Below, in pieces: positions 35,390 to 47,306 of a stretch of DNA of 64,000 nucleotides. Source of the stretch: Siphonodentalium dalli (taxonomy: Eukaryota; Mollusca; Scaphopoda; Gadilida; Siphonodentaliidae); assembly GCA_032622095.1 (NCBI GenBank), contig CP136061.1, positions 198,694,935 to 198,758,934 of the forward strand, given 5' to 3'. The position numbers were made by a program, and so were the translations under genes. The notes beneath the pieces were generated by a model, which was not told the origin of the DNA, did not search any database, and saw nothing but the letters and a program-made list of their open reading frames with translations. The first letter of the stretch is position 1. The number at the start of each line of letters is the position of its first letter.

Positions 35390-36690
35390 ATTTCTCTGCC
35401 AACTTGGAACCACACCATTAGACTTATGGGGATGCCTACATGTATATCTACTGTTGGTAGTAATTGACGATAAAATGTTTCATCCAGATATGCTGGTGCC
35501 CTCCTGTCCCCATTCCCTGCCCCTATGATGCCAAATGTATGCCCATACCATTAGAATCAATCGGTTATACTTAAGTGTACGATATTCGGCGCCACATATT
35601 TTCCATGTACTTTTAGTGCCCCTCCCCATCACTGACTCGAATAGGCCGAATTATGTTTCTCTACACCACATCATTATATTTCTCGTACATTGTGTGATGG
35701 AGATGCATGACTATATATAAATATGTGGAAATCTTATCAATGTCCGTGCCCCTCTCCGCCTAATCCCTGTCCCAAACAGCACCAATTTGGCATCTTTAAA
35801 CAATACAATTATATTCCGTCTGTAAACCACACGTATTCCGCGTATCATGAGGAAGAATATGTATCAATCTGACTCGATCGGCGCCATTTTTACATCGTCA
35901 AACCACATAATTAGACCGCTCATGTCATGTAGATGAATACATATAAGTTTAGTAACATCGGCGCTAAACACATTTTTATCAAATTTAGTGCCCCCATCCC
36001 CCTCTAACCCAAACGGCACCAATTTGGCGTATTTAAACCACGCGGTTATTTTCCGCGTATCATAGATAAGAATTTGTATCAATTTGGTCGCTAAAATATT
36101 GTTTTATCAAATGGTACCCCATTCCCCCAACCCTGACTAGAACGTGACCAATTTTGACATATTTAAACCAGATAAATAGACTCCTCATACCATGGCAATG
36201 GCAATATATAAATCTGGTGGATATCGGCGACTAACACATTTTATAAAATTTAGTGACCCTTCATCTCTGACCTAAATGGACCTAAACGGTACCAATTTGG
36301 TGTCTTTAAACCACATGATTAGAATCCTTGTATCATGGAGAAGAAAGGTCATGTATCAAATTGTTGGAAATCGGCGCTATTGTATTTGTTTTCAATGTTG
36401 GTGCCCCTCCCCTTCCCAAACCCTGACTCGAACGTCGCCACTTCTGCCAACTTCAAACCACACCAATTAGACTACTCATACCATGGAGATGATTATTTAT
36501 AAATTTGGTGGAAATCGGCAACAAAATAATGTCATCCATTTTGTTTCCCCTCCCCTTTTTCTGGCTCTGACACGAACAACGTCGCTTTTGGAAAAATTGT
36601 AACCTGCACCATAATCTTCCTCGTAAAAATCACCCTATTAGAACCCATATTGAGCCATCTGGATGGTACCCCTTACTATATATATAACAC
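35390..36690 (-). repeat. Tandem core-repeat array, reverse copy
   Basis: Diverged units of about 170-200 bp matching 1960-4170 in reverse complement, for example 'tttaaaccac', 'cctcataccatgg' and 'ggtggaaatcggc'. The beginning (36650-36690 on this strand) shows the same 'gaatgtctgtgtt' and 'ggtaccatccagatggc' lead-in as at 1990-2060. It fills part of the intron next to the transmembrane exon. Confidence 0.7.
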
Positions 36691-36756
36691 AGACATTCAC
36701 AAATACAGATATATATTCTTGAAGCTGACGTTACCAATCTAAACATCACCACTAAC

Positions 36757-36829
36757 CTTCGACGAAATACAACAAGCACAGTGATGCAAACAATCACAAA
36801 CGCTGCGACAACACCGCCCACGATTGCAC
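36757..36829 (-). CDS. Receptor gene exon: transmembrane helix
   Basis: The acceptor tttgtttcctacag at 36830 enters in phase 1 and the donor CGAAG|GTTAGT at 36757/36756 leaves in phase 2. It encodes GAIVGGVVAAFVIVCITV followed by LVVFRRR: a glycine-rich start, an uninterrupted hydrophobic helix of about 22 residues and a basic stop-transfer cluster, giving outside-to-inside topology. The preceding exon supplies the Ser/Thr stalk and the next exon (23172-22623) the cytoplasmic tail. Phase 2 at this donor is matched only by the tail exon acceptor among the candidates I saw. Confidence 0.75.
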
Positions 36830-38608
36830 CTGTAGGAAACAAAATATTGATACATGTTTTGAAAACTGAAGTTTTGTTCCGTTCAGTGCATGGCTATGCA
36901 CTACGAATTACGTGGGTACCTGACTGATATATACAGTGGAGCGACCAAATGCCAAAAGTGGTCGGATACCACTATCTAGAACAAGCGTTTAACGGAATTT
37001 CTTCTGGAAGGTAATTCTTTTTATCACTTGCGCCTATTATTGTGATTCAGGTATTTCATAATTCCAGGTTTTATTTGTCAGTAACTAATAACATCTTCTT
37101 AAAACGTCTTACGTCAAAAGCGACTGTTACGTGAAAGTTCTAATAATAACAATAATAACGGTGCTAATATAGCGCTGAGCTCCAGTATCTAATCGCTTCT
37201 AGGTCGAATTCATGCGTGTTTAAATATAATTATTTTAAAATACGCCTGCAAAAATGTTGTTGACACAGAAGCGACCACGAAACAATATCTTCTCTGACCA
37301 CGTTTACACTGTTCATATACATGTATATCCACAATGGGACAACCTAAATAACATTAACACTATGTGAGAAACAATAAGAATACTGTAGTGACTTGGCTTA
37401 ATTTCCATATTTTGTATTTTGTTCAATGAAAACAGTCGAACAAGGCGGAACATTCGATGTTCACACGAATGACACTGGCAAAGAATCAGACACCAAACGC
37501 CTACTAACATATAAGTTCAAACGCCGAATATTACATTTGAATCTGATTTGAGTGAAATATAAACCAATGTTGTGTACCACATGTAGTATCAAATTAACAC
37601 GTCTTTGTTTTGTTTCAACATCGATCATCGATGTTGAAAATGTCCGGGGATTGTACTTGGAAGTCAATTAACTTGAAGTTTGAGATAGTTTAACGACAGT
37701 TGCCGTGGCTATGGGTTAATTGTGTCCTATGTCTCATATTTTCAAAGCAAATATTTATCTCTCACAAAAGTTCATCTAAACAATTATAAATATTATGTTA
37801 TGTGAACAGTCACTATATCCTCGAACCACAAACATGTGTAGATGCATTCGCTTCGTGGCGTCGTGCAGCGTCTGAGGCACTTATTTTCGTTTAACCACTT
37901 TATACCATGTCAACGTAGTATTTCGCACGAAAATAAACTAAAATGGAGTCACATGATTAATATGAAATTTAATTCGTATCCATTTCATGTGAAATTGATG
38001 AAACTCGTCTCGAATTTTCCGTTTTATTTTCTCCCCAAAGGCTCGACAAAACAGGGGGGGGGTGAACAAAACATTCCGGCCCGGCATGGTGGTCAAAGCC
38101 ACCAACAAGCAATTTTTTCCGCAACTAAAAAAAACATTTCCTGCTTGTTTTTTTAGTGTTTTGGCAATGAGTTGGGCTTCAAAATCACTTTGAATGAGAG
38201 AAATAATGTAATTCTAACTGGTAAACTGACTGCAGGCAGTTATCGTGTTGTATTTTGTTGCAAATTTTGAAATCCAACATGGCCGCTGGCAGCCATGTTT
38301 TTTTGGCCGAATGACCTCATAATGACTCATTCCTATTTACATGTCCATGTTAACATCAATGATAAATAGTATGCACAGAAATTCATATACAGCTGTTTAC
38401 AGTAAATTTCCCCCCGCAAATCTCTGTTTTAGTGTTAAAAGGGGGGGGGGGGTGGGTGTCAAAAAATGTCGGAAAAAACTGCCGAAAACGGAAACAAATT
38501 TGGCGGTGGGTACAAAAAATGATCGAAAGGGAAAAAATGCCATACGTGCCTGAAATTTTAAGCTCAATTAACATAGCATACATTATGAACAGAATGTGAG
38601 ATATCGTG
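36830..38608. other. Intron sequence, no feature recognised
   Basis: Contains a 12-base G run near 38441-38452 and words resembling 'atggccgctggcagccatg'. No exon was identified between the transmembrane and stalk exons. Confidence 0.45.
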
Positions 38609-38611
38609 TTA

Positions 38612-38856
38612 AGCTGCTTTCACAAACATGTGGCTGACACGGCCAATACATGCGTCTATCGGGTTAGACGCAACGTTTCAAACCATACATATATCACTGG
38701 GGTTGGGGTTGCGGCTGACGGCCTGACGTAGTTAAACGTCGGCCGCAACCCCAGTGATATATGTATGGTTTGAAACGTTGCGTCTGACCCGATAGTCCCC
38801 ATGCATGGCCGCATGCGTTGGCCGCATGAGTCAGTCGCAGGTCTGTGAAAGCAGCT
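38612..38856. mobile_element. Palindromic MITE abutting a splice donor
   Basis: A 245-bp inverted repeat with termini AGCTGCTTTCACA and TGTGAAAGCAGCT, flanked by TTA on both sides (38609-38611 and 38857-38859). The central arms 'cgcaacgtttcaaaccatac' pair nearly perfectly. A TTA/TAA target duplication fits the PIF/Harbinger type. On the minus strand its right end touches the 5' splice site of the stalk exon: donor GTAAAG consists of G (38860), the duplicated TAA, and AG from the transposon itself. Confidence 0.8.
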
Positions 38857-38860
38857 TTAC

Positions 38861-38977
38861 CTGTGTTTATCGATTGAGAGACTTCACTGCTTTCTGTGAC
38901 TTCGTTTGTGGTAGCGACGTTTGTGGTAGAATCAGTATATGCTGACACTTGAGTCGTCGTCTGCATCGACTGCTTGT
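38861..38977 (-). CDS. Receptor gene exon: Ser/Thr-rich stalk
   Basis: The acceptor cggcttgtttccccag at 38978 and donor ACACAG|GTAAAG at 38861/38860 bound a 117-bp exon, phase 1 on both sides (39 codons). The peptide KQSMQTTTQVSAYTDSTTN continues with Thr, Ser, Glu and Val: a probable O-glycosylated stalk holding the ectodomain off the membrane, just before the transmembrane exon. The donor is completed by a transposon insertion (38612-38856). Confidence 0.7.
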
Positions 38978-39090
38978 CTGGGGAAACAAGCCGAATGAAT
39001 TTATTTTCTGATATGAGTCGAGTGATCGAGGACCATTCAATGAATGTGTACGTGTACATAGCGTCGCCAGAGAATCACAATGGTTTATAC

Positions 39091-39186
39091 CCACCTTTTG
39101 AACAAAAAATGAGTTATTGATATCGTTGCATTCGGCAGGGCGATGGCTACTTGTACATTGTCGGCGCAATTTCATCATGACCCCAC
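39091..39186 (-). CDS. Receptor gene exon: small extracellular segment with two Cys
   Basis: The acceptor ctagtttaacatag at 39187 and donor GGTGG|GTATAA at 39091/39090 bound a 96-bp exon (32 codons), phase 1 on both sides. It encodes MMKLRRQCTSSHRPAECN and then DINNSFFVQKV. It has two cysteines, with no hydrophobic segment. It fits the phase chain between the Cys-rich exon (47010) and the stalk (38977) and may finish the disulfide pattern of the Cys-rich module. The splice acceptor is weaker than the others, so this exon could be skipped: the flanking phases stay compatible. Confidence 0.55.
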
Positions 39187-39387
39187 CTATGTTAAACTAG
39201 ATAAAGCCCAACGAACTAATTAACGATCCAAATTAGCGCCATAATCATAAAACTCCTGTGTTATGACATATCTCCACGAACCAATTGATGACCTCGAGGT
39301 ATCACGTCACCTGGCTGGCTTCAGAAGAAGTTTTCATCAAAAGATCGACGAACGCGTGGTCTGTAAAACACGATAAAAGGAAAGACA

Positions 39388-39535
39388 ACTAGTGGTCAGA
39401 TTCCATGGAATCAGATATACTTCCATGGTATCCCATTCCATGTGTGTGTCATGCGCATATGTGTGTTCCTCTTCGTGTGAATAAATATTGGTGCTTTGTA
39501 TCTGATTGTGGACTTGCATTGACATTTCTAAATCT
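39388..39535 (+). repeat. Direct repeat, copy 1 (second copy 44997-45152)
   Basis: The run from 'aggtcagattccatggaat' style start to 'gtggacttgcattgacatttctaaa' is shared with 44997-45152 in direct orientation, with substitutions and short indels. Both are preceded by 'aactag'. The 5.5 kb between them is mostly Helitron-like repeat material. Confidence 0.7.
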
Positions 39536-39788
39536 CATATATATTTTGAAGACCTCTGTTTGTACGTTTGTATGTATGTTTGTATGTATGTTTGTCATTT
39601 ATACAAATCTACGATTCTCGACCGATCGGGACGAAACTTGGTACGTGTGTGTAGTTTGACCAGGCGGTGGACGTTGTCGTGCGGCGCCCGTGCAGCACAT
39701 GCGCAGACGAGATCTCGGAAACGGGTGGAGCTATCGACTTGAAATTTGGTTTTTGAATAGCCCGGACAACGTCGGGCTCATCGGCTAG
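39536..39788 (+). mobile_element. Short Helitron-like element ending in CTAG
   Basis: Starts near 'tctcatatatattttgaagac' with a (tgtatgtttg)n tract and ends with a hairpin GCCCGGacaacgtCGGGC, a short spacer and CTAG at 39785-39788, followed by T. That layout matches Helitron 3' ends. The next sequence starts again with 'tctaatatatattttggg', so two such elements seem to stand end to end. Confidence 0.5.
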
Positions 39789-40130
39789 TCTAATATATAT
39801 TTTGGGACTTCTGTCTGTTTGTCTGTTAGGTATGGCCGGGAAAAGTGCTGGACGGATTTTGACGAAATTTGATACATTTGGATACTTTTGTCCAGGGAGT
39901 GTTTTAGACGGGTCAAATCGTGACCCCCCGACCTGACCTTGACCTTCAAAAAGGTAAATCCAAGGTCAAATCGGGTAAAACAGACGGATTTCCACGAAAT
40001 TTGATACCTAGGCAAACTTTTGTCCGGGGAGTGTTTTGGACTGGTCAAATCGTGACAATATGTTACTTTTATAGTAAACCGGACATACCTATATAGTATA
40101 TCGGTGAGCATATTCATGCATTTGCCTTGC
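39789..40130 (+). repeat. Repeat with two 'gacggatttnnacgaaatttgatac' units
   Basis: Two diverged units of about 130-170 bp, each with 'gacggatt...cgaaatttgatac', 'acttttgtcc.ggagtgtttt' and 'ggtcaaatcgtgac'. Probably the beginning of a second Helitron-like element. The minus-strand frame across it is repeat-derived. Confidence 0.6.
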
Positions 40131-40699
40131 TCCTTGATAAGTCCGTTTGAATTTGCGTCATAAAGAGAGGGTTTGAATTTGAGTAATATATATCACCCGT
40201 TAACAACGTTACACGCTACCAGGGTTAAACCGTCCAGTCTAAATCTTTAAAAAGCGTACTAATCTTGCGTTTAGATACTACTAATCACATCCACTCGTTG
40301 AAAAGTTTTTATCTCAATTTCTGATTTTCGGAGTAATTTTCCCCATTTGATTTTCGGTGGAATTTGCCAAATCTGAACCCACCCGACACAAACTCCCCGT
40401 TGAGCATGTTGCTTTTATACTAGAGCGGTCAAATTTTGTAGGCGTACCTACAGTATACCGGCTTACATGCTCCTGCATTAAACTCGCTCCTGCATTAGCC
40501 CGTTTGGATTTGGGACTAAAAATAGGATAGTGATAGACTACATAAGTGTACATATTTATGTTATATAGCGTTGTCACAAGTAAACCGTTGCATCTGAAAA
40601 TTAGAAAATCGCACTGTAGATGCGCCTGAACAATACCCATCAGATGTACCCGTCTAAAACAAATTATCTCGATGTTTGAATTTTCAACGTACCTGCTAC

Positions 40700-43600
40700 G
40701 ACATTATCTTGCTCTTTAATAAGCCGGTTTGGATTCGGCGGGAAAAATCGTTGCAATATTTCCGAACCCCGTAAAGCGGAAAGTTCGGGGAAAAAACATT
40801 TTTAAGCAGTATATTCGAGTCCGAGTCACTCGTCCAATACGGAATATGCAATACAAAATTTAGAGCTCTATACTCGGTTTATTCATCCTGGTGTATAGTG
40901 TGTCCCTATTTATGGGCGGTAACTCTTCGGGGAAAGCGCTGACACAAGTTGTGATGCCCGTGGGCAGTAGGGTATATCGAGGTGTGCATATGGTCCAATT
41001 CTCTGCTCCTTATAATTTCCGAGATAATAAAATGAAATATTTTCATTTTTCGTTTTCGCACTGAACTGACAACGACCAAGAGGACTGCGAAAACCAAATT
41101 CAGTTATCTATAATGATACGAAAGAACAGCCGAGTACAATCAATTTGAGGTTTACCAATCTATGGGCAGTAACTCCGCAAGAAAAGCGCGGACACAAGAT
41201 TTGATGCCCGTGGTCAGTAGGGCATATCGAGGTATGCATACGGTCCAATTTGCGATGCTCAGCTCCTTATAATTTCTTAGATAATAAATGACATTTTTCC
41301 ATATAAAGGGAGATAACTATGGGAAGAAAGCGCGGACAATATCCGCTATACATCTAAGGTATACAACCCATTTGCCCCAACATACGTACCGACTGTTAGT
41401 TTGCTACTCTTCATACTTTCAGAGATTACGGAGTTGAAAAATGGTTAAGTATAATAATAACAAAAATAATCGTAAAAGGGAGATAACTCCGTGAATAAAC
41501 CTTGGGTCGAAATCGGGACACCTTCATTTTCAGTAGCCCTTAGATGCCTACATTCGCTAGAGATTTCGCGTTCCTACTGCAATTAGTTTTTGAGTATTTC
41601 CAATTAAACGGAAAACTGCCTCAATAGAAAAACACCATGTAAGTATAATAATAGAAAAAATCTTGAGATGAAAGAATCGCAGTTTATGAACATAAAATGT
41701 TAAGTTGCGTGACTATATGTTATCCTGGCTTGTGTATTTTCATCTGAAGTGTATGGGAGTGACCCCACCCCTGCCTCGAATCTGGGTGACGGGATTAGCA
41801 AATTGTCAACCTCGGCTCAAAATGCGAACTTTGGGGCCCCGTAACTTCGTTATTTTCCAATGGATTTAAAAAAAAATTTCGGTTTTGTGATCTGCTGCTC
41901 TCAGAGATGGTATGTTATAGATTTCATCTGATTCAGGTACGAATAATAATTTGGAAATTGACAAGCATATGTGCCCAATTTTAAACTTTGAGGGGTCAAA
42001 TTTCCGACATTTTTCAACGGATTAACGATCTGTTTTCAGTTTCGTAATCAGCTTGTGTGGTAGATGTTATTTTCCAAGTTTCGTCTGATTTTGAGACCAA
42101 AAACAATTTGGGACCTGGGACCACCCCTCCCCAGACCCACAATACTGAACCGAACCTGCCAAATTTTGGGGCACTACTTGCGCTCATTACTCCGGTGACA
42201 TCGACGTATGACACGAGATCTAATGTCTGATGGTTTAAGAGGAGTTGTGGTCGCTAGCAGTATGGTCCATAATAGTAACTTTGAAGGCACGTAACTCTGG
42301 CATTTTCTAACGGATTTTATCAATTCTTTCAGTTTCTTGATTGACTGATGCAGGAGATATTATATTCCAAGTTTCATCTGATTCGCAGACTAAATAAATT
42401 TGGGGGGCATTCCCCACCCCTCCCCATACCCACAATACTGAATCGAACCTGGCAGATTTTGGCGCACCACTTGCGCTCTTTATTCCGGTCACACCAGCGT
42501 GTGATACGGCTTTCAATGTCTAAAACTTTCAGAGGAGTTGTGGTCGCAAGCAGATCAGCCCCAAAACGCGAATTTCCAGCACCAACAACTCTGGTGTTTT
42601 TGATCGGATTTAAAAATTTCGTTTTTCTGTATGATCAACTTCACTCATGGAATGCATATACCTTAATAGACTATTTTCGTTAAGGATTTTTTTTCCTCGA
42701 AAATTTTGCCCCCACCCCAATGTAAAAATATAAGACCGACCCTGTCCAGTTTTAGTTTTCGCACTGAACTGACAACGACCAAGAGGACTGCGAAAACCAA
42801 ATTCAGTTATCTATAATGATACGAAAGAACAGCCGAGTACAATCAATTTGAGGTTTGTCAATCTGTGGGCAGTAACTCTGCAGGAAAAGCGCGGACACAA
42901 GATTTGATGCCCGTGGTCAGTAGGGCATATCGTGGTATGCATACGGTCCAATTTTCGATGCTCTGCTACTTATAATTTCAGAGATAATAAAATGACATTT
43001 TTCCATATAAAGGGATATAACTATGCGAAGAAAGCGCGGACAATATCCGCTATACATCTAAGGCATACAACCCATTTGCCCCAACATACTGGGGCTGGGA
43101 CTGTTAGTTTGCTACTCTTCATACTTTCAGAGATTACGGAGTTGAAAAATGGTTAAGTATAATAATAACAAAAATAATCGTAAAAGGGAGATAACTCCGT
43201 GAATAAACTGGGTCGAAATCGGGACACCTTCATTTTCAGTAGCCCTTAGCTGCCTACATTCGCTAGAGATTTCGCGTTCCTACTGCAATTAGTTTCTGGG
43301 TATTTCCAATTAAACGGAAAACTGCCTCAATAGAAAAACAATATACTTCCTTGGTTACACCATGGAAGTATAATAATGAAAAATAATCGTAAAAGGGCCA
43401 TAACTCCGTTTAGAAACTTTTGACCGATATGCGGATACCTTTACTTTTAGTAGCCCTTAGCTGCCTACATTCGCTAGAGATTTCGCGTTCCTACTGCAAT
43501 TAGTTTCTGAGTATTTCCAATTAAACGGAAAACTGCCTCAATAGAAAAACAATATACTTCCTTGGTTACACCATGGAAGTATAATAATGAAAAATAATCG

Positions 43601-45408
43601 TAAAAGGGCCATAACTCCGTTTAGAAACCTTTGACCGATATGCGGATACCTTTACTTTTAGTAGACCTTAGATGCATACATTCGCTAGAGATTTCGTGTT
43701 CCTACTGCAATTTGTTTCTGAGTATTTCAAATTAAACGGAAAACGACCTCAGTAGAAAAACAATATACCTCCTTGGTTACACCATGGAAGTATAATAATA
43801 GGGAAAATCACGAGCTGAAAGAATCGCAGTTTAGGAGCGGAAAATATAAAGTAGGGTTATTATATGTTGTCCTAACATGTGTAGATTGATCTCAAATGTT
43901 TGGAGGTAACCCCACTCCTGCCTCGAAATTGGGTGACGGGATTGTGAAATTGTCAACCCTGGCCCAAAATGCGAATTTTGAGGGCACGTAACTCCGTTAT
44001 TTTCCAATGGATTTTAAAACTGTTTTCAGTTTTGTGATCGACTACTCACCGTGATTATATGTTATAACTTTGATCTGATTCGGAGACGAATATCATTCTG
44101 GTTCTTAGAAAACATTTGGGGCCAAATTCAAACATTGAAGGCCCAAATCTCCGTTATTTCCTAACGGATTTACGATCTGTTTTCAGTTTCGTGATACGTT
44201 TGTATGGTAGATGTTATATTCCAAGTTTCATCTGATTCGGAAACAAATAATATTTTGGCACCATAAACCACCCCTGGCAAAATTTGTCACACACCGAGCA
44301 CTATAGCTATTCTGGATACTTCGAAGTGCGTCACTATCTCCAATGTTTGTCATTTTTAAAGAAGCTCCGGCGATAAGCCGATTGGCCTCAAAATACAATT
44401 TTTGAGGGCCCACAACTCTGGTATTTCTACTCAGATTTCAAAAATCTTTCGCAGTAGTTGATCAGCTTTACGCAGTGAAGCCATGCACATAAATAGACGA
44501 GTTTCGTAACGATTTTTTTTTTAAATATTTGGCACCCCCAGCCCATTGTAAAAATGTGAGATCGACCCTGTCCAGTTTTCGTTTTGGTACTGAACAGTCA
44601 CTGATCAAGACAGACTATGAAACCAAATTAAGTTATCTGGAATGATACGAGAGGACAACTGAGTACAATGAAATCGAGCTTTGCCTATTTATGGGTGGTA
44701 ACTCCTCAGGGAAAGCGCGGACACAAGTTTTGATGTCCGTGGGCAGTATGCCATATCGAGGTCTGCATACGGTTCAATTTTCGATGCTCTGCTCCTTATA
44801 ATATCCGTGATAATAAAATGACATTTTTTCATATAAAAGGAGATAACTCCGCGGGGAAAACGCTGACAATATTCTGTATGCGACTAAGGCTTACAACTCT
44901 TTGGCCCCAATATACGTACCAAGCTTTAGTGTGCTACTCCTTGTACGTTTTGAGTAATATTCATTACAAAAGTGTCAAGTATAATAATAATAATAACTAG
45001 AGGTCAGATTCCATGGAATGAGATATACTTCCATGGTATCCCATCCCATCCCATGTGACTGTTATGCGTATATGTGTGTTCCTTTCCTCTTCATGCGAAT
45101 GCATATTGGTGCTTAATGATCCGATGGTGGACTTGCATTGACATTTCTAAATAATAATATACTTCCTTGGTTACACCATGGAAGTATAATAATGAAAAAT
45201 AATCGTAAAATGGCCATAACTCCGTTTAGAAACCTTTGACCGATATGCGGATACCTTTACTTTTAGTAGACCTTAGATGCATACATTCGCTAGAGATTTC
45301 GCGTTCCTACTGCAATTAGTTTCTGAGTATTTCAAAATAAACGGAAAACGACCTCAGTAGAAAAACTATATACTTCCTTGGTTACACCATGGAAGTATAA
45401 CTAGATGA
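40700..45408 (+). repeat. Higher-order repeat block, Helitron-like
   Basis: Two levels are visible. A long unit of about 1.7-1.8 kb recurs, marked by 'ctgacaacgaccaagaggac' at 41066 and 42769 and a diverged third copy near 44590. Within it are units of about 190-220 bp built on 'ccttggttacaccatggaag', 'ataactccgt' and 'ttcgctagagatttcgcgtt' at 43340-43790 and 45150-45405. The right end carries a stem ATACTTCCTTGG-ttaca-CCATGGAAGTAT followed by CTAG. No coding frames are credible. The class is inferred from the termini. Confidence 0.65.
44997..45152 (+). repeat. Direct repeat, copy 2 (first copy 39388-39535)
   Basis: Matches 39388-39535; extra 'catcccatccc' and other small changes. Placed between the third long unit and the last short unit of the 40.7-45.4 kb block. 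Confidence 0.7.
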
Positions 45409-45409
45409 A

Positions 45410-47000
45410 CTTTATTGCTGTAAAATTGAGTTTATATAATATTGCATGCGCCAAATAATTCCCATGTGTGTGTGTTTACGTATGTATTCATGGACCATTT
45501 GGAGCTAACAATATAGCATTAAATTTATTCCGCCACGAATGACATGTTGTTCCATGTACGGATATGTAACATTATAGCTCGGATACGTAGACTAATAATG
45601 AACGTTATGTGGTCCACATCCATTTGCAATTTAGCCAGAACGCTGAGTTATAACATTGTAGCATTTGCGAAATGTTTAAAAAAATAACCTTGATGAATTG
45701 TTTAACATGTCATTGAGAATACAAATCACTGATGTAGTGTCACTGTTTCTATTGGAAATAAATCGAAAATGTAGTTATATGCATGTTCATCGGAAAATAT
45801 ATAATGTTCAGTTCAGTTCACTAATGTTCACTAATGTCAGTTTTAAATTCACCCTTCAAGATAATTATACACATTATTATATTATATGATAACATGTAGT
45901 TTGGGGGCTAAACAAGGTCCCTGAACCAAAATTATCGTCATAGCGCACTCTAGCCGAAAATTCGAGGTGACACAAAACTTAACTTTGGCCAGTGCACTGA
46001 CACGATAGTTTAGTAATGTCAGTGTTCGATAAATAAAATGCATTAACTCTTTAGTTCCCACGCTAGCTGTATAAGCCACCCCATCATCTCCCTGCAGATA
46101 TAACATAACACCGACGGTGTGTTCCCGGGCATATATCAAGTACCAGACGATATTTCCCCAGAAGTTTTTGGCTTGTCAGAAAGTATACCGTTGCTCCATA
46201 AATGGTGATAAACAATGGGCGGCCATTCGGTCGGAAATTACATGAAATAAAAGTGAATGGTGGTTTGTGAAAACAATAGTCTCTATTTTCAAACCAATAT
46301 TCTCTTATTTTCAAACCAATTGTCGTTCTTGTTTTCAATAAGAGACAGTTCCGTTTTAATAGATATAGATTCATAATCAATGTTGACCGATGCAAAATTA
46401 ATGTTCTATGTTAATTTAACAGTATTCATTGTTCAACTAATCTATATATATAAAAACCCGTCGTCTGTGTGTGTGTACTGTACATTGTGTATAATAGCAG
46501 ATCGATTCATCTGCCAGTCACCAATGGGTGATATGACTTCGGTGCATATAAGTATGAATAGCGCATAGTGATTTTGGCTATTGTAATGTTATGACGTGGA
46601 CTATATACAAGACACCATATGCCATCGGTCGGAAGCTGACAACGGCGGGTCACATTTGACCTTATTAACATATGCAGGAGAGGCAATCATGACACCGAAT
46701 ACGATCACGTACATGTAACTGTCAATACCTGAACAGCGCGGCGGTGCTTGTTGATACCTCACTTCCATGTACATGCATAATCAATCCACAGGGCTAATGA
46801 AAAAATGAAAACGATCGTCGTACTAATACTAGTATCACCCCATACAAGTTATGTCCCTGGTAAATTATAAAGACTGGTTCATCTTTATTAAATATGTATT
46901 AAATAATACACGTTCCTTTCTAAAACAGATATGGTTTGATTGGATCATATATATGCCGACGTCACATCGAACAGTTACATACTATAACGATACACATCAC
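45410..47000. other. Intron sequence, no exon confirmed
   Basis: Open minus-strand frames at 45882-46139 and 46084-46395 have an acceptor-like 'ttatatctgcag' near 46092 but no domain, and do not fit the phase-1 chain of the receptor gene. No repeat boundary was found. Confidence 0.4.
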
Positions 47001-47009
47001 GATACGTAC

Positions 47010-47306
47010 CTCGAGGATGTGAACATTTATATGAAATGCAGAACTCTTCGCAGTGTTGTAGCGTTGTATTTTTTAGACGTCCACTCATCTGTCCTTCAGT
47101 ACACTTTGTTTTCTCTTCGCAAATTATTTTAACTGTCGATGTAATTTCATACTTGCAAGCTAGAATATTATTTGCTACTTCAAACGTTCCACACACACCA
47201 TCCTCGTCACTCGGTGTTCTGCAGGTAACATTACTGACTTGCAGCACCTGACCATTTGCGCATGCCACCAACTCATCGGTCGACAGACACTTTTTGACAT
47301 TATCGT
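47010..47306 (-). CDS. Receptor gene exon: cysteine-rich extracellular module
   Basis: The acceptor ttttgtaacag at 47307 and donor CGAG|GTACGT at 47010/47009 bound a 297-bp exon: 99 codons, phase 1 on both sides, so it is a shuffling-competent module. Ten cysteines are visible, in the blocks KKCLSTDELVACANGQVL, NVTCRTPSDEDGVCG, ILACKYEITSTVKIICEE and KTKCTEGQ, ending HCEEFCISYKCSH. The spacing around GQVL and KIICEEKTKC loosely recalls galactose-binding (SUEL-type) lectin modules, but the match is weak and I do not assign it. It follows the MAM domain directly. Two N-x-T sites (NVT, NTT) support an extracellular location. Confidence 0.75.

Noticed and set aside
45882-46395. Minus-strand frames with an acceptor-like sequence, considered as another receptor exon
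   Set aside because: No recognisable motif and no phase-compatible donor; the receptor chain closes without it.
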